A stretch of 64,000 bases of DNA. Source: Nectonema munidae (lineage: Eukaryota > Nematomorpha > Nectonematoida > Nectonematidae). Positions 50,549-63,735 of this stretch are shown here, in pieces; position 1 is the stretch's first letter, and every line of letters begins with the position of its first letter. The translations under genes and the position numbers were made by a program. The notes beneath the pieces were generated by a model that had not been told where the DNA came from, searched no databases, and saw only the letters and a list, made by a program, of their open reading frames with translations. Where the stretch lies: the NCBI GenBank assembly GCA_030549495.1, contig JAUIRK010000293.1:310001-374000 (forward strand), read 5' to 3'.

Positions 50549-51229
50549 TTAATTTGAAAAAGTAGACAAGAATGACTTTCCATGTTTCAGAAGATACAAA
50601 GTAGTTGGTCCAATCAGAATTGCGTAGTCCGAGACAAATTATCCAACGAGTCCAAGTACTTGAAAATAATCGACTCAAAATTACTTTAAAACGTAATATA
50701 TTTAACGCCAAATTTTCTATTCGAGGCTCTCTCTGCACATGCTTAAAAAAATTAAACTTTTGTTATATAAATGAAATACTATCATTGTTTTCGAAAGTAT
50801 AGTATAGTATTTGATTTATTCAATATTTTAGTTTTTTTAATCAGAATTGCCTTAAGTTAGCAATGTTTTTACAATTTCCTTCACATTTTTTGTTAATAAA
50901 ATGTAAGCATGTAAATAATTGTAATTTTATTCAATAAAAAGTATTATTGTTTCTAAAAGTGCTTCTGGTGATATTGAGGATAATGATAAATCCTACATTT
51001 GTCTTCAAGTAAGATTGGTTTAAAGCCATTAGATACAGCTGTACTCATTTCAGTCAAGTAAAAGTATTCTAGGTTAATGGATATAATGCGTTAAATTTGT
51101 ATACAGTTCATTTTTTAACTTTTGTATTATTTTGTGTATAAATCATTATCATGTAATTATGCCCTAACACTTAGTGAATTGAAACGCCAGTTTATATAAA
51201 TTAAAGGACGACTTCATACTTGTCAATTC

Positions 51230-51495
51230 ATAGACCCAAATCAAAAGGGGCGAATGCTGAGGGGGCTCTAGCCCCCCCTCCTACTTACCTCTTTCGAAAG
51301 TTTAACAATATAATTTTAATAAATTATTGGCAGTGTAAAAATATTTGATATTTTTATATTAATGAATATTTAATATGCAATAATTATGCAAAATTAAGTT
51401 GATATGAAAGAAAATAAAAAGTTAATATACTATAAGTAATAGTTTTAGCACCAATCTATCCACGGCAAAAGAGGTTCTGGATCCGCCTCTGAATA
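51230..51495. repeat. possible non-autonomous DNA element with CAGAGGCGGATCCAG terminus
   Basis: CTGGATCCGCCTCTG at about 51478-51492 is the complement of a terminus type, CAGAGGCGGATCCAG, also seen in part near 44530. A G- and C-rich block (GGGGGCTCTAGCCCCCCC) lies near 51260. The left boundary is unclear. Confidence 0.35.
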
Positions 51496-52970
51496 TGAAG
51501 ATAATATAAGATTCTTTGCTTTTCTAAGTTAGTAATCTAGCTTGGTAACATTTCGTTGATAAAAATTTTAACATTTTTAAAGTTTAAAAATAATTTTAAG
51601 CGGCAAAATGTCATGGTACAAGGTAATCAATCGACATAGCCAATTAATTTGATATGAACAAGGCCGGTTGACAATTGATGAGAAAGCTTGAGAATTTTTT
51701 TTAGCTATTGTCTTTCTTAGTATAAATCGATAACTTGTTTGTGACCTTTCCGTTGTGAGTCTGTTTGGTTCAGACCGAATGAAAATACACAAAGTAGTAC
51801 TTGAAAATATTTATGCCATATTTAAAAAATCTTCTTTTGTTGAGAATTTTCTATATGATGTCTGCAGTAAATATATGAACAAAGATATGCTGTTGTGACG
51901 ATCATATTATTGAATATCGCTCTTGATGAACTAAAGGGGGCTGAAAAGAAATTACTAGCTGTTGCTGAATAAGTGGAAAGAGGGTTTCATCACTCTCAGG
52001 AGTTGCACTATATTCTGTTCTATATCGTGCTCTCAGGGAGATCATTTCTTCCTGTAAGCTTTTCACTGTCAATTAACATTAGAAAAGCCATGGGATCGAA
52101 TAAAGCTAATTTTTTAAAGCTTTTTTAGATAAGAGACATTTTCAGGGTGCAATACTTTTTGAACATTTAGGTTATATTTAATCAAATATTTTGAATTAAG
52201 ATAATTCATTTTTTACCTGAAGGGTACACATGAGTTTTAAAAAACCTCTGAGATAATGTCTGAAGTATCTCTTTTATAGTAAACATTTAAAAACGTTGTA
52301 TTTAAATAAAAAAGTTGGCTTTTGTAGCATTAATTGCGTATCATAAAAAAATACGATTGCATGATTGGTCTGTCGGATTAACAAATTTTATAAAAAGACG
52401 TGAAAGTATTTAGTTGACCTTGTCCGTATCGAAGTGTAAACGCCAAAATAATCGGGGAGAAAAAAAATGGAAAAATTTGTCAAAATCAACAATATATCAG
52501 ATGATATTTACAACCATTGGTTCCAATAACTGGTGAAAGCAATGATGAGGAATAAAGGCTTTATTACATAAAAAAAATTGGTGTACTCTGTTCAATTCAA
52601 TCAATTTTCGTCAAAAATCGTAACTATTTGAAAATTTTCTGAATTTGAAATGTCCTATTGCTTGCATAATAAAACTGCTGATTCATCAAACTATGCTAAA
52701 TTTGATGAATTTAACAAGCTCATACATGATATCTATAAATCCTAATTTCAGAGAAATGTGTGATAAGTTTATGAAAAGCTATAAATCCCAAAATTATTTG
52801 TCTTCAAGATCATGTGAAGAATTTGTTCTAGCCCAAAACGTTATTAGGGGAATAAGAGAACTAAACTAAATCCTAATAGATGAGGGTAAAAATAATAGCG
52901 AACATGAAGAACTTTTAGTTTGTTTTTGCTTTGACTCTATCGTATATGAATGATTTTGTTCTCTTGTTAA

Positions 52971-53100
52971 CCCATTTAAGACCAAGCAAAGCAGACGAAA
53001 TCTAAAAAAACGCAGACGATTTATATTCAAAGTCATTGAAAAAAGCAGACGAAGATGAAATTACTTATGTTCCAAAATAGGAACATTGGTCGTAAATGGG
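52971..53100. mobile_element. piggyBac-type MITE, subfamily B, copy 3
   Basis: A 130-bp element between TTAA sites (52967-52970 and 53101-53104). Ends are CCCATTTAAGACC and GGTCGTAAATGGG. The interior is nearly identical to the other B copies, with the palindrome region GTTCCAAAATAGGAAC. Confidence 0.85.
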
Positions 53101-53454
53101 TTAAAGTAGAAGGTTGATGCGATCACAATTACAAGCAAGATAATTCAACTTGATAAAATCGCTGAAGTTATACGTAGTTATAGTGGGATTGGAAGCTAAG
53201 AGTACAAGTGTAATTGATTAGACAAAAATTCGATTATAATAAAATTTAAAAGTAAAAAAAATTAAAAAATTATAATATAGATTTAAGAGATTTTTTGTTT
53301 GAATGGAAAAAATTCATTTTTAATCTCACTAAGAAAGAGGGTTTAATTGCAGGGGGGATTGTAAAGTAAAGATGCTAAAACCCAATCATTGTTGGATGAG
53401 AATAAATGTAGTAGAATAGGAGTATCTCTCTGTAAACTCCCTAGAAATGAAAGG

Positions 53455-53960
53455 GATAGTTAACATGTCTTCAGAAACTCGCACATCAAACTCTTTCACT
53501 TTTCATGTTGAATCTCACTCATCATCTTCCAGTGATAGTGAAACCTTCCAAAAGAATTTGCAAAGACTGGAAAAGTTAAAAAGCAAAAAAATCCAGTAAA
53601 TGTCAAATTAAAAAATTCAAAGAAGACTTCTACAAAGAGATAGAGAAGTATGATCGTAGAAGCACATTACCTTTGCAAGAAATAATTCAGGGATACCTTG
53701 AAATCAAAGAGAAGTAGCTAGTACAGGGAGGAGTCGGAGTAAAAGATTTAGACTTCAACACCCCAGTCCTGATTATAAAACAAATATCCGCAAGAGTAGC
53801 TGGTGTGCAGTTTAAAGGGGTAACTGGTTTTGTTAAAAAAATTTACAACTTTAAATATCGAGGAGCGAACACTTTTAAAAACGGCTGGTTTGGTAGATAG
53901 CAAATCGCTTTAATGAAAGACCGCTTTAAAGATGTCTTAGTATATTGGTTGCATTAAAAT
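53455..53960 (+). mobile_element. possible Tc5/CENP-B-type HTH fragment
   Basis: Plus frames read FYKEIEKYDRRSTLPLQEII, then IIKQISARVAGVQFKGVTGF and VKKIYNFKYRGANTF. The last block resembles the 'A.......FKAS.GW...F..R.N' helix-turn-helix of pogo/Tc5 transposases. Several stops interrupt it. No transposase core or ends were seen. Confidence 0.3.
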
Positions 53961-53989
53961 TATTTCATCTATGAAGAGACAAACCAGAA

Positions 53990-55215
53990 AATTAAAAAAA
54001 CAGTTAAATTCTAATTTTAAATTGATAATATATATGATCAGTTTATTATACATTTTATTCAAAAAAATAATTTTGAATTGAAATGAAGCTATTGTTTATG
54101 TTAGTAAATTTTTAAATAATTTGTTTCTATTTGTGTAAGGAAAATTGAATAATCAAATATCATTAAATTAGGTAGATAGGAAATAAAATCTTCAGAAATA
54201 GGAAATAAAATCTTCAGAAATTGAACATAACAAAAATATGTCAATAGTTTTTTCTAAACTTTTATTTATTCAAATTTATATATTTATTAAAAGAAACTTA
54301 TTTTACTCGCAAATACGTCTTCAGAGATAGTAGTACCGCAAAATAAAAATATTTACATTTTCATAATTATCAAGAGTCAAAAAGTTAAATTTAAGTTATT
54401 TTTTAAAAGAAATGAAGCACTTTTGACATCTAAGTTCTGTAGGTAAAGCATTTCACAATATCGGATCATAATAGGTAAATAAAATTTTCTTTTGACCAAG
54501 CATCAGGTATATAGAGGATTAACTGTTATTTGTATATTAAATTAGTAAACAAACATATGTATCATCGATACAGATATATAATACAATTTTGAAAATTTAA
54601 GCATCACCCCCTTTAAGACAATTCTTTATTTATTCAAGTGTCAATGGTGATTACAGGACCTCTAAAAATAGATTTAGGACTTACTAAAGATGTCATTAGT
54701 TTCATAATTTTAGTTAGGGATATCTTTTATTTCCACAAAATTGACAAGGTAAACTTAACAATAATTATTTTTATATGAAAAGAGAATTAAAAAAGAATAT
54801 AGTATAGAAAAAGATTTTATATGTAAATTAGAGGAAACAAAAATATGCATATATGTTATTTTGTTATACCTAAAGGATTGAAATTCTGAACATTCATAAT
54901 ATTATAGAGGGTCGAACGACGTACAAAAGTCAAGCAAAAGTTTAGGAAAAAAAAAAATTTTTAATAAAAGTTCTTTAAAATAATTAAAAAATTTTAATTT
55001 TCAAAAATAAATCAAAAAGAGTTTAAAGTCAATTTTTATCTCATCGTATTCATTCACATGCGGCAGATCTTGTTATATTTGTATTATGTAATTAATACTA
55101 TCTTTTGCAGTACTTCCTATAATGGTCTGTATATATATTCATCCATTTAATTTTTACACAACATATCCTCTTATAACTTATTTTTTTGATTCTCTTCCAA
55201 TGTTATTATGAATTG
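53990..55215. other. AT-rich non-coding stretch
   Basis: Nothing recognisable on either strand apart from a direct 21-bp duplication around 54175-54225 (AGGAAATAAAATCTTCAGAA repeated). Confidence 0.5.
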
Positions 55216-55217
55216 AA

Positions 55218-55385
55218 CCAACGACGTGAGTAGGGTTGGTTAGATGCGTGATTCGATAACTCAAGGTCTTGGGTTCGATCCCGCATCAAGGCTGCTTTCC
55301 TCAAAGTTCGATACAAGGGGCGCAATTGTGCTTTCTAAAAATACACCAGGTACCTTTATCTTACTTACTTACTTACTTACTTATA
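55218..55385 (+). repeat. tRNA-derived SINE, family 1, plus-strand copy with CTTA tail
   Basis: A-box-like TTGGTTAGATGCG (about 55237) and B-box GGGTTCGATCCC (55271-55282) lie at tRNA spacing. A body with GGGGCGCAATTGTGCTTTCT matches the copy at 12830-13058. The copy ends in a five- to six-fold CTTA repeat (about 55359-55383), a typical SINE tail. Confidence 0.85.
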
Positions 55386-55793
55386 ATACTTTTAAATTTT
55401 ATTTTTTCATCTTACTTGTTTGCTCTCTAATCTGGGTAATAATTTCAGAGGTCATATGGGCTTTTGTACATCCAAGCTGAACTAAAATATATTATCATTA
55501 CATCGTTTTACTTCTTATGAATATATTTATATATTTATGGGAATATATGGTTACGTGTTTTTAACAAAATATACTTTTTTCTTCAAAGCTAGCATAATAC
55601 AAATTTCAAAGTTTGTTTACCAGTTTTTATAAATATTTAATTTTATTAATAAGATTGAATTAATACATATTAACTTAAAATTTCTCACTTTAATAATATT
55701 AACCACTTAAATTATAACTTCTCTCCATTTTCCACTCGTTATAAAAGGCCATCCTTAAATTTTTGAGGCACGCTACATCTCTTTTAATAGAAC

Positions 55794-55975
55794 CTCAATG
55801 GTTGTTAGGGTGTACCTCTTAGCTTACAGTTGAAGGTCATGGGTTCGATCCCCAAAGCTCCCAACTCTAAAAACAAATTCACAAAAATTGTGATTAACAA
55901 TCTTAAGCATAATGCGAGCATTTAGCCTTACGGCTGAAAGTACTTTGATATCTCCAACCAAACAACCAACACCCC
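55794..55975 (+). repeat. tRNA-derived SINE, family 2
   Basis: A-box-like ATGGTTGTTAGGGTG and B-box GGGTTCGATCCCC (55841-55853) at tRNA-like spacing. The body is unrelated to family 1 (GAGCATTTAGCCTTACGGCTGAA), with an AACCAAACAACCAAC tail. Confidence 0.7.
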
Positions 55976-56192
55976 TCTTAATTAATTTTTTTATTAAACT
56001 AAGAGTATGTTATATTTATAATATATTTGTCTGTGAATCCATAGTGGTCCAACAGTTAGTTTGATCTAGTGATTGTGAATAATTAAATAATTACTATGTA
56101 TCACAGATCCGGCGCTAAGAATTTCGCAGCTAAATTAGATTACCGATAGAAGGGCGACTAATTTATAAGTCTGAATTTTTTTTATTTTAGCT

Positions 56193-57943
56193 TCATTGTA
56201 TACCATGCCACTCTTCAAAACAATGATCATAAGAACCAATACCACATTTGAGACAAGCTTTTCTTGTATTTTTCTTACATAGATCACATCATTTTTTTTT
56301 CTAATAAACTTTGGTAATGATCGTTTCTATCAAATCTAATTTGAGAACCTACTCGCTTTATCGCTGGCATTATTTTCCTCTTAGGACGATCAGTTTGAAT
56401 AAAAGAAGCAGCATAATTTTTCAAATAAATATTAACAAAATTACGCTGAAATGTTTACAAATCATACTAAGGATCATCTAATGTTTTATTTTTTTCTTTA
56501 TAAAATCCATGCATTCTGCATAACCATATCAGGGATCCAAGCGTAAAAAGCCCATCACCATTTTTTCTTTTTAAAAGCTTTTCTATAAGAACCATAAAAG
56601 AAACCATTGTAGTTTCATTTTATATTTTGACTAAATAAATAAATATAAGAAGCAATATTTTGATTAACATGATTAACACCTCCCATTTCTTTATTGTATT
56701 GATAATAAGAAAAGGCTGCTTGACACTTATACTTGCTTATGCTTCCTTGCTCCATCGTTGTACTGATCATAAATATTCTATAATATCACAGTTAAAAGCT
56801 AAATATATTGCTTTATTATCTATTGATCCCACTATTACAAGACCATTATTTTTTGTCATTCTAAAATCAAATTCTCATTTAAATTCATCAATTTGTTTTT
56901 TATATATATAACAGTTTCCAAGTCGACTTTATTGAACGGTACAAAAAGCTTTAATTTTATTTGCAGATAGAAATAATAAAAGACGAAAAGATGTAAAAAA
57001 AATGTCAATAAAAATTCTGTAAGCAAATATTTTACATCAAGCGAAGTTAACTACTATTTCTCCTAGCTTCAAACCATTATAAGCATATCGGTAATGATCA
57101 AAATTAACTACATAACCAAGTCGTTCTGCTAAAACCCGCATTTAATAGCGTGATCAAACTGGCTTATTTTGACCTACTGTAGTACGTCAACTCTGTTTCC
57201 TCAACTGATAAATCAAAAGAATTTGGAAAATTTTCAAAACATCATTTTGCAATAAGATTGTAAAATGGTCGAACTTTTTTAATTTTGTCACTTTTTTTGC
57301 AATTCTTATTGTCACAAAGATGTAAAAAAGATAATACAAAACGATTTCTTGACATTGCTTCGCTAACAACTGTGTTTAAAACATCATATAAATTTTCCTA
57401 GTATACAGATTTTCCAGTACCGTGTGTATCCAGATGTAAAATTACAATAAATAAAGGTATTTTTTGAGAACTTGTTTCAAAATTATGGTTTTCTGTTTTT
57501 CTTTTAGCATAAAGATTTATCATTTCCTATAAAGTTTACTGGTTCGTAGTCAAAAAACAATTCCCAGAACTTTGCACAGATATGACAAAGATGAACTCAG
57601 ATAAGCGGTAAGATCAAAAAACTAAAAAATGTACCTTTCTTCTTAACATTCAATGGTCCTTCCTTTATCAGTCTGATATTTTCTCGCCAGTATTCCCATC
57701 AACCAATATGCCTATTCACATGAGTATTATTTGACAAGACAACTAATTATTTTCTCTTTACACAGACTGTTGTTGCTCAACTACTTCATTTCTTTTTGAA
57801 AATTCACATTCAACAACTTCACTTTTTCTACAATGAGTAGTAAAGTCTAATGTAAAGGAGAAGATTTGTATTAAAGAGAGTTGATAAACGCAGACGATTT
57901 TATTTTTGTAAAGTCAAATATATCAGCTGTAGTTGATAATGGG
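56193..57943 (-). mobile_element. degenerate piggyBac transposon with readable transposase
   Basis: Minus-strand blocks follow piggyBac order: VVSEAMSRNRFVLSFLHLCD then NKNCKKSDKIKKVRPFYNL, then SFDLSVEETELTYY (about 57220-57180). VRFRMTKNNGLVIVGSID-like text and KEMGGVNHVNQNIAS follow near 56890-56650, and KWWWAFYAWIPDMVMQNAW near 56560-56510. A C-terminal zinc ribbon CDLCKKNTRKACLKCG...C...H ends at the stop near 56193. Stops and shifts divide the blocks. The right terminus is GGG followed by TTAA (57944-57947), with the CGCAGACGAT interior shared with the MITEs. The left terminus was not found; TTAACCACTTAA near 55695 is a weak candidate, which would place SINE family 2 inside the element. 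Confidence 0.8.
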
Positions 57944-58139
57944 TTAAGTTTGCTATCTTTGAAAACTTTGTATTTTTATCATATTGCGCTAGTTTATTTA
58001 ACAAATTTTTAATTTTATGTCCAAAATTATTGAGCAATGTTTTAAATCATTTTGGAATTGCTTTTTTTTTCAGATTAAAAGTTTAGGAATTGTTTATTCT
58101 TTCTCTGACATTCTGCTCTCTATATTATTGTTTAACTTC

Positions 58140-58920
58140 ATTATATAGATACTGACTGCAGCTTTCGATAGTATAAATCATGTGATGTTACTCGGTAAAA
58201 TGTTATTATGGCTTCGGAAAAACTTCTCTTAGTTTGATGGAATCTTTTCTTGAAAATAGGAAGTTTTCGGTTTTTGTAAATGATGAGCTTTCTGATATCC
58301 ATTATTGTGTACCTGCAGGAGTACCGCAAGGTTCTTCACTAGGCCCCTTATTATTCATTATTTACTTGAATTAAATACTTGATCAATTGAACAATACCAT
58401 ATGCAAAACACTCGCTTTTGCCGACAATATAACACTAATTTTCATAATGGAAAGTCCTACAGATAGTGAAGATCTGAATAATAAACTGTCTGAAAAAATT
58501 TTTTTTTAAAGAATCCATTGTTTTTAAACTACCAAAAATAAAAAGTAATGTTTTTTCCTTGTTCAACAGGATCATCCGTTCCAAAAGTTATGATCGACTC
58601 TCACAATTTGGAAACTATAAATAAATTTAATTTTCTTAGTATTGTTATTAACAGTATAATTAGTTGGAATGAACATATTGGCTCAACTGTGCAATAAATT
58701 GGGCTATCTGATTGCAAAGTTAAAGTTTTGAAATATCTACCAGTCGATGGGAAAATTATAGGCTATAAAGCACTAGTTTTGCCAATATTAAACTATTCGA
58801 TAATAAACTGGAGATATAAAAGTCTTAAAAGGGTCTTCGGTTTACAGAAAAAAAAGTTAAGAACAGCTCTAAATATAATTTCACTTTTCCCCGAGTGTTC
58901 AACGTAAATCCTATCATAAA
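58140..58920 (+). mobile_element. LINE reverse-transcriptase remnant (CR1/Jockey-like)
   Basis: Plus frames read LTAAFDSINHVMLLGKM, then CVPAGVPQGSSLGPLLFII, then TLAFADNITLIF (ADD box changed to ADN). TINKFNFLSIVINSIISWNE and the C-terminal GYKALVLPILNYSIINW then GLQKKKLRTALNI follow. This is the standard order for non-LTR reverse transcriptases. It is broken by several shifts. No endonuclease domain was recognised, so it is probably 5' truncated. Confidence 0.8.
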
Positions 58921-60299
58921 GTTTCGTTTATAGAAGTCGATTAAGTTTTTTTTGTCTTCTCTGTGGATTGGGCTTTTAACTTATATAAAGTTATTTATTC
59001 TCACTTAAAACGTTTGAATTATTAAAGTTTAATGGCTTTTCAGTCATTTTAATTCTTATAAAAGTTTGTGATGGCTCCTTCATCTAAGTTTTCCGATCTC
59101 AAGTATAAATATTTATTGAGCAATACAACCATAAATGAAAACACCACCATATAGTTCTTTGGAAAATGGTAAATCCCACTTCTGTACACTCCTTAAATGT
59201 ATGTACACTCTGAAAAAGTACAACCGAGAATATATAAAAACAGGAACTATGAATTAATACCAATTTTTTTTCTTGATTACGCGTTCTAATTTTAAAATTC
59301 CTATCACATCCCTTCCTTACTTATACCCGCAAATTCATCTTCGAAAACTTTTTGGTTAGATTCGTCAATTCAATGTTGTTTTTAAATTATTTTTTCTAAA
59401 ATGTGATTTATATGTTATTTCGTTTTTAAAGAAAATATTTCGGTAATAAACCTGAGTATACGAAATGATTATATTCCAAGAAGGAAGTGTAAAATGATTT
59501 TTTACTTAAAAAATCAGCACAAAAGCTATAAAGTAAAATTCGCACCGCAGCGACCCAAAAAAGTTTAATTATATATACGTGTCGACTATAAATAGTTTAA
59601 AAGAATACATTGATGTTTGAAAAAGTTGACAGAATAAGTTTTTATTTGAAAAAAAAATTTATTTAGGGTATCGATTGCTAAATAAATTAACATTTTAAGC
59701 CCTAGGTGGAAAATCCAGAATAAACCAATGGAAAAAGTTTTAGCATTAAAAAATAAATTTTAGTTAAATTTTTTTTTCGATATTTTTGAGACAATTGTTA
59801 AAAAAAATTGATTAAAGTATTTTCTACCAAGTAAGGATGTTTATTAATAAAAGTGTATACATTTTCTTAAGTAATATAGACGCTCTACAGAAAAATTCAA
59901 TGATTTTTCAAAAATATAAACTTTTGATTGGCAGTTTTTGACATAAATGGAATAACACTCATATAATTGAATATACTATGTGTTAAATTGTGAGCTTTAA
60001 TACATACTGAAAATTAAAATGTTGCAAGGTTAATTATTCACTACGTTAAAACTAAATCTTTCAGCTACGCTCAAAAATACAAATAAATATACACCGAAAA
60101 GGAACGCGCGGAATATTTATACAAGATACTTCCAATACCTTCTGATGATTCTTTTTCTTCTATAACATGATAAAACAAAGATGCAGTGCCTTCTCTAAAG
60201 ACTATCTATGTATCAGCTTCAAAATTGTGATTAAGATCTTGAAATTCAACAAAAGAGATTTGTTGATGCTAGAAAAAATCTGTCAAGTTTTTCCCATTT

Positions 60300-61870
60300 T
60301 TATTGTTGCACTATCCAATTAAAAACTGCCACGTGTAGCAGCCAAATGCCTCTTCAATAGATATTAATATGCCTGAACAAGTATAACTAACAGTGAAAGA
60401 GGTTAATTTAGGTATACGAGCAGTATTTTAAATGCAAAGCAAATATAGACTGTTTCATTTGAAAAAGATTAAGCGAGGATAAACTTTGGAAAATACAGTA
60501 AAACCTGCTATTACGACACAAATTTAATTTTTTTAACAGAAATTTCTTCTTCACAATTTGTTGGAGTCATCCCGATGAAGATCCATCTTCCTTTGATCTC
60601 TTTCAGAAATGAATTTATGCGATGCTACTTTTGATCGATACACTATTCAATGCTTATCTTTTTTTCCAAATTTTATTAATAAATTTATTATTATTAACAA
60701 TCAATATTTCCTCATTTAGCGATGTTTCTAGTTTTATATCAAAATCAATATAATCTTTCCAATAAATTTGTTTGAAAAGAACAAACATTTTTTGAGGTAG
60801 AGGAAAATTTATTCTTTTTCGCATTTGACTTGATGAACCCGCATTTCTTGAAAAAAATAATAATTTTGGGTGCTTCTACAAAATTCCATGCTTTTTCAAT
60901 TGACAAAAAAGCATTAAAAAGATAGCATTTTTATTTTCATCAATTCGCATAATTGTTTGCTTTAAAAGTTCTCGTCGATAAAGGACTTAAAATTTTTGAA
61001 AATTCCCATATCTAAAGATTTGGTAAAGGCTGTTGTATTTGGTGGTAAATAAGTCATTTAAATGTTAGAACGGGAAACACTTATGGGAAACGCAATGTTA
61101 TCAACTATAATAAAGAATTGAGTGCTTTTCTTTAGTCATTTATTAAAGGAAGGCAATTGGCGAAAAAAGATGCAGTCATCCAAGATTTTTGTTCGAAAAC
61201 TAAGTTAAGGCTAGAGGGGAAAAAGAATAGTTCTTGAAATAACATGGCTTCTAACTACATCTTATAAGCAGAGGATTTAGCTTTTCACCACGAGCAGTAT
61301 AACACAAAAACACCGTCAATCGTCACGTTGACCTCTTACCATTTTTACATGTATCATTCTTTATTATCATTGATCTAGTAGTCAAAGTCTTGTAAAACAA
61401 ACCAGTTTTATCTGGGTTAAACACATCTTTAAAATCATAAAAGTCACATATTGAGTTAATCTTTTCAAAAAGTAATCAAGAGCATCTTGATTAACAGAAG
61501 AGGACTCTCCATGTAAAATTCCTATTCTTCTGTTTTTACGGAAAAAGCACTCAAACCATCCGTTTGACTCGTTTAAAGTACTGATTTTCATTTCTTCTAC
61601 TAATTTTCGCGATTCCTTTAGAATAATATACCACTCCAGATATAGGAACATTTTTGGATCACATTGTACAAAACCACAGAGATACCAATGAATTTATATC
61701 ATGGTTAGAAGATGAATACACCTTCAATGTTTAAATTTTGAACTTTGCCCTGAAATTCAAAATTCCCTGATTTATTTCTTATAATATTTTGAACTTGTAT
61801 TTTCCATATCCCAAATTCTTTTGCTATTTTATAGCAAGGGGTAATTGAATAATTTTTTTAATAACTTCAA
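60300..61870 (-). mobile_element. pogo/Tigger transposase remnant
   Basis: Minus-strand blocks in order: an HTH YKIAKEFGIWKIQVQNIIRN near 61840-61770, then LNESNGWFECFFRKNRRIGI and HGESSSVNQDALDYF (61590-61470). FNPDKTGLFYKTL follows near 61420 (first catalytic D kept, DETG changed to DKTG), then TTRSM, LNPLLI and KPCYFKNY. FIIVDNIAF near 61110 keeps the second D, and TTSPLQP-like text and YRREL follow near 60980. This matches Tigger/pogo transposases of the IS630-Tc1-mariner superfamily. Stops and shifts are numerous. Terminal repeats were not found. Confidence 0.72.
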
Positions 61871-61919
61871 ACTTATGTTGTAAATCTAGGTGCATTCGTT
61901 TTGTATTTCTCGCTAAAAA

Positions 61920-63735
61920 TAAACTAATCAATTAAAAAATATCATTTGGTTACTCTTTTTATTTTACTTAATAAAATTTATGTCAGAAATTTCCCATTTT
62001 GTTGAAAAATATGGAAAGTTATTTGATTTAATTTTCTTAACTTTCCAATTATTTTTTAAAAAAAGTTACACATATGTTTTAAGGTCAATGCGACCCCACA
62101 CAAAATAGCAAGCTAATCATCGTGTGAATATATTATGTAGGGACTAGTCTAATGAGAAATACCAAGACTTGAATATACGTTTTAGTCAAATAGACCCGTA
62201 ATATAATAATAGAAGCGCAACATTAGAAATATTTTTTTTATAAAATAATTAAATTTAAAAACTCGTTCATATTTTATCATTTCATACAAATTGCTCAAAC
62301 TATGAAAATGGTAATCAGAGATAAAAATTAACTAAGCCAGCACAAAAAAGTTAAGTATTTATTATCTAGATAAAAAATAATTTATTCAAAAACGAAAAAA
62401 CATCAAATATTAATATTTGAACTATCTTAGAATAGAAAGGTAAAAAAAATTGGCAAGCTCATTTTGAGGTTGTAAGCCGCATTGAAAAGGATATCTAAAT
62501 ACAGGTTATAACAGGGGCGCACATCCTCAAAATTATTTGGGGCGATTTTTTTTTGCAATTTTCAAAATTACTGGTCTAGAAATACCACGGGAGATCAAAT
62601 ATTCAAGCAATCCTTTAAAATAGAGTGTATTCAGCGCATACCTAAATTTATAAGACTACTTTATATTTTTTTTATAAAATTGGTGAAATTTAAATACTAT
62701 ACTTCCAGTGAAAATATTTTAATTAAATTTGCATATCGCATATACACTAGTTAAAAAAAATCCAAAATTGTTAGAGGCGGGCGAATAGGCTATTCATATG
62801 AAAATGAAGTAGTCTATCAAGCACACTACATGAATTGATGAAAGGATATTTGATTGATAGAGAAAACAACTGAAAACAAATAACTGAAGGTTGGAGAGTT
62901 TTATATGGGTGAACCTAGTTTGAAGGAAAAGAGTCTACTAGACACCCTGCGATGTTTATATGAAAAAATGTGATTGATTTATAAGTATAACAAAATTGAT
63001 AGAGATTTTTTTACCATGATTTGGGACAATAGGGGTTTACTCAATCAAATGCGGTTTAAAAGCAATAATTGTTTTGATCTAAGAAAAACCTAAACCTTAT
63101 ATGAATCATTAATTGAATAGCATGCTTTAATGGTTTCTAAAAAAAATTTGACAAGCTTAAAAATAAATCTAAATTTTCGATTGAACAATGTTATCAGAAA
63201 AAAAGAATCAATACAAGTCACATTCAAAACATGTTGAGGTGTTGACCAAGATGAGACAATTTTTTTCTAAACAAGAAGGATATACAAAAAGATTTTATAT
63301 TTTGATTTTTTAAAACTAACTAATAAGTTAAAATCATCTGAAATTTAATGTATAATTTAATTTTCCACTAAGCTAAAGGTATTTAATAGACAAAGACCGA
63401 TATGGGATTTAATAATTTGCATATAATTAAAGAAAAAGAAAGGAAATCTCATAAATAAAATGGGCTCTTGCGAAAATACTACAACTGTGACACTTATCGA
63501 CGAAATGTGTAAACATCTATTAGACCTGAAATCATTAGATTGTAAATAAAAAAATTTAGAAAAATAGACACTAAAAGGACAAAAATTTATTTATAAGTAA
63601 AATAAAATCAAAGAACTGTTTTATGCTTTTTAAAAATTTTCGAAAAAAAGTCTTCTATATGCCTTTTCTCAACAACCTAAAAAGATTAAGTTAGAAAAAT
63701 AATAAAATACTAAAAATAACATTTAAAAAAATTAC
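61920..63735. other. AT-rich stretch, mostly without recognisable content
   Basis: A possible hAT-like terminus CAGGGGCGCACATCC at 62512-62526 has no visible partner. A 29-codon frame starting MGSCENTTTVTLIDEMCKHL lies at 63460-63549 on the plus strand, with a GTAAAT donor-like site at its end. It could be a small first exon but is too short to trust. Confidence 0.35.

Noticed and set aside
50336-50802. Plus and minus small open frames around the piggyBac MITE
   Set aside because: They run through MITE and AT-rich sequence with no domain or splice support.
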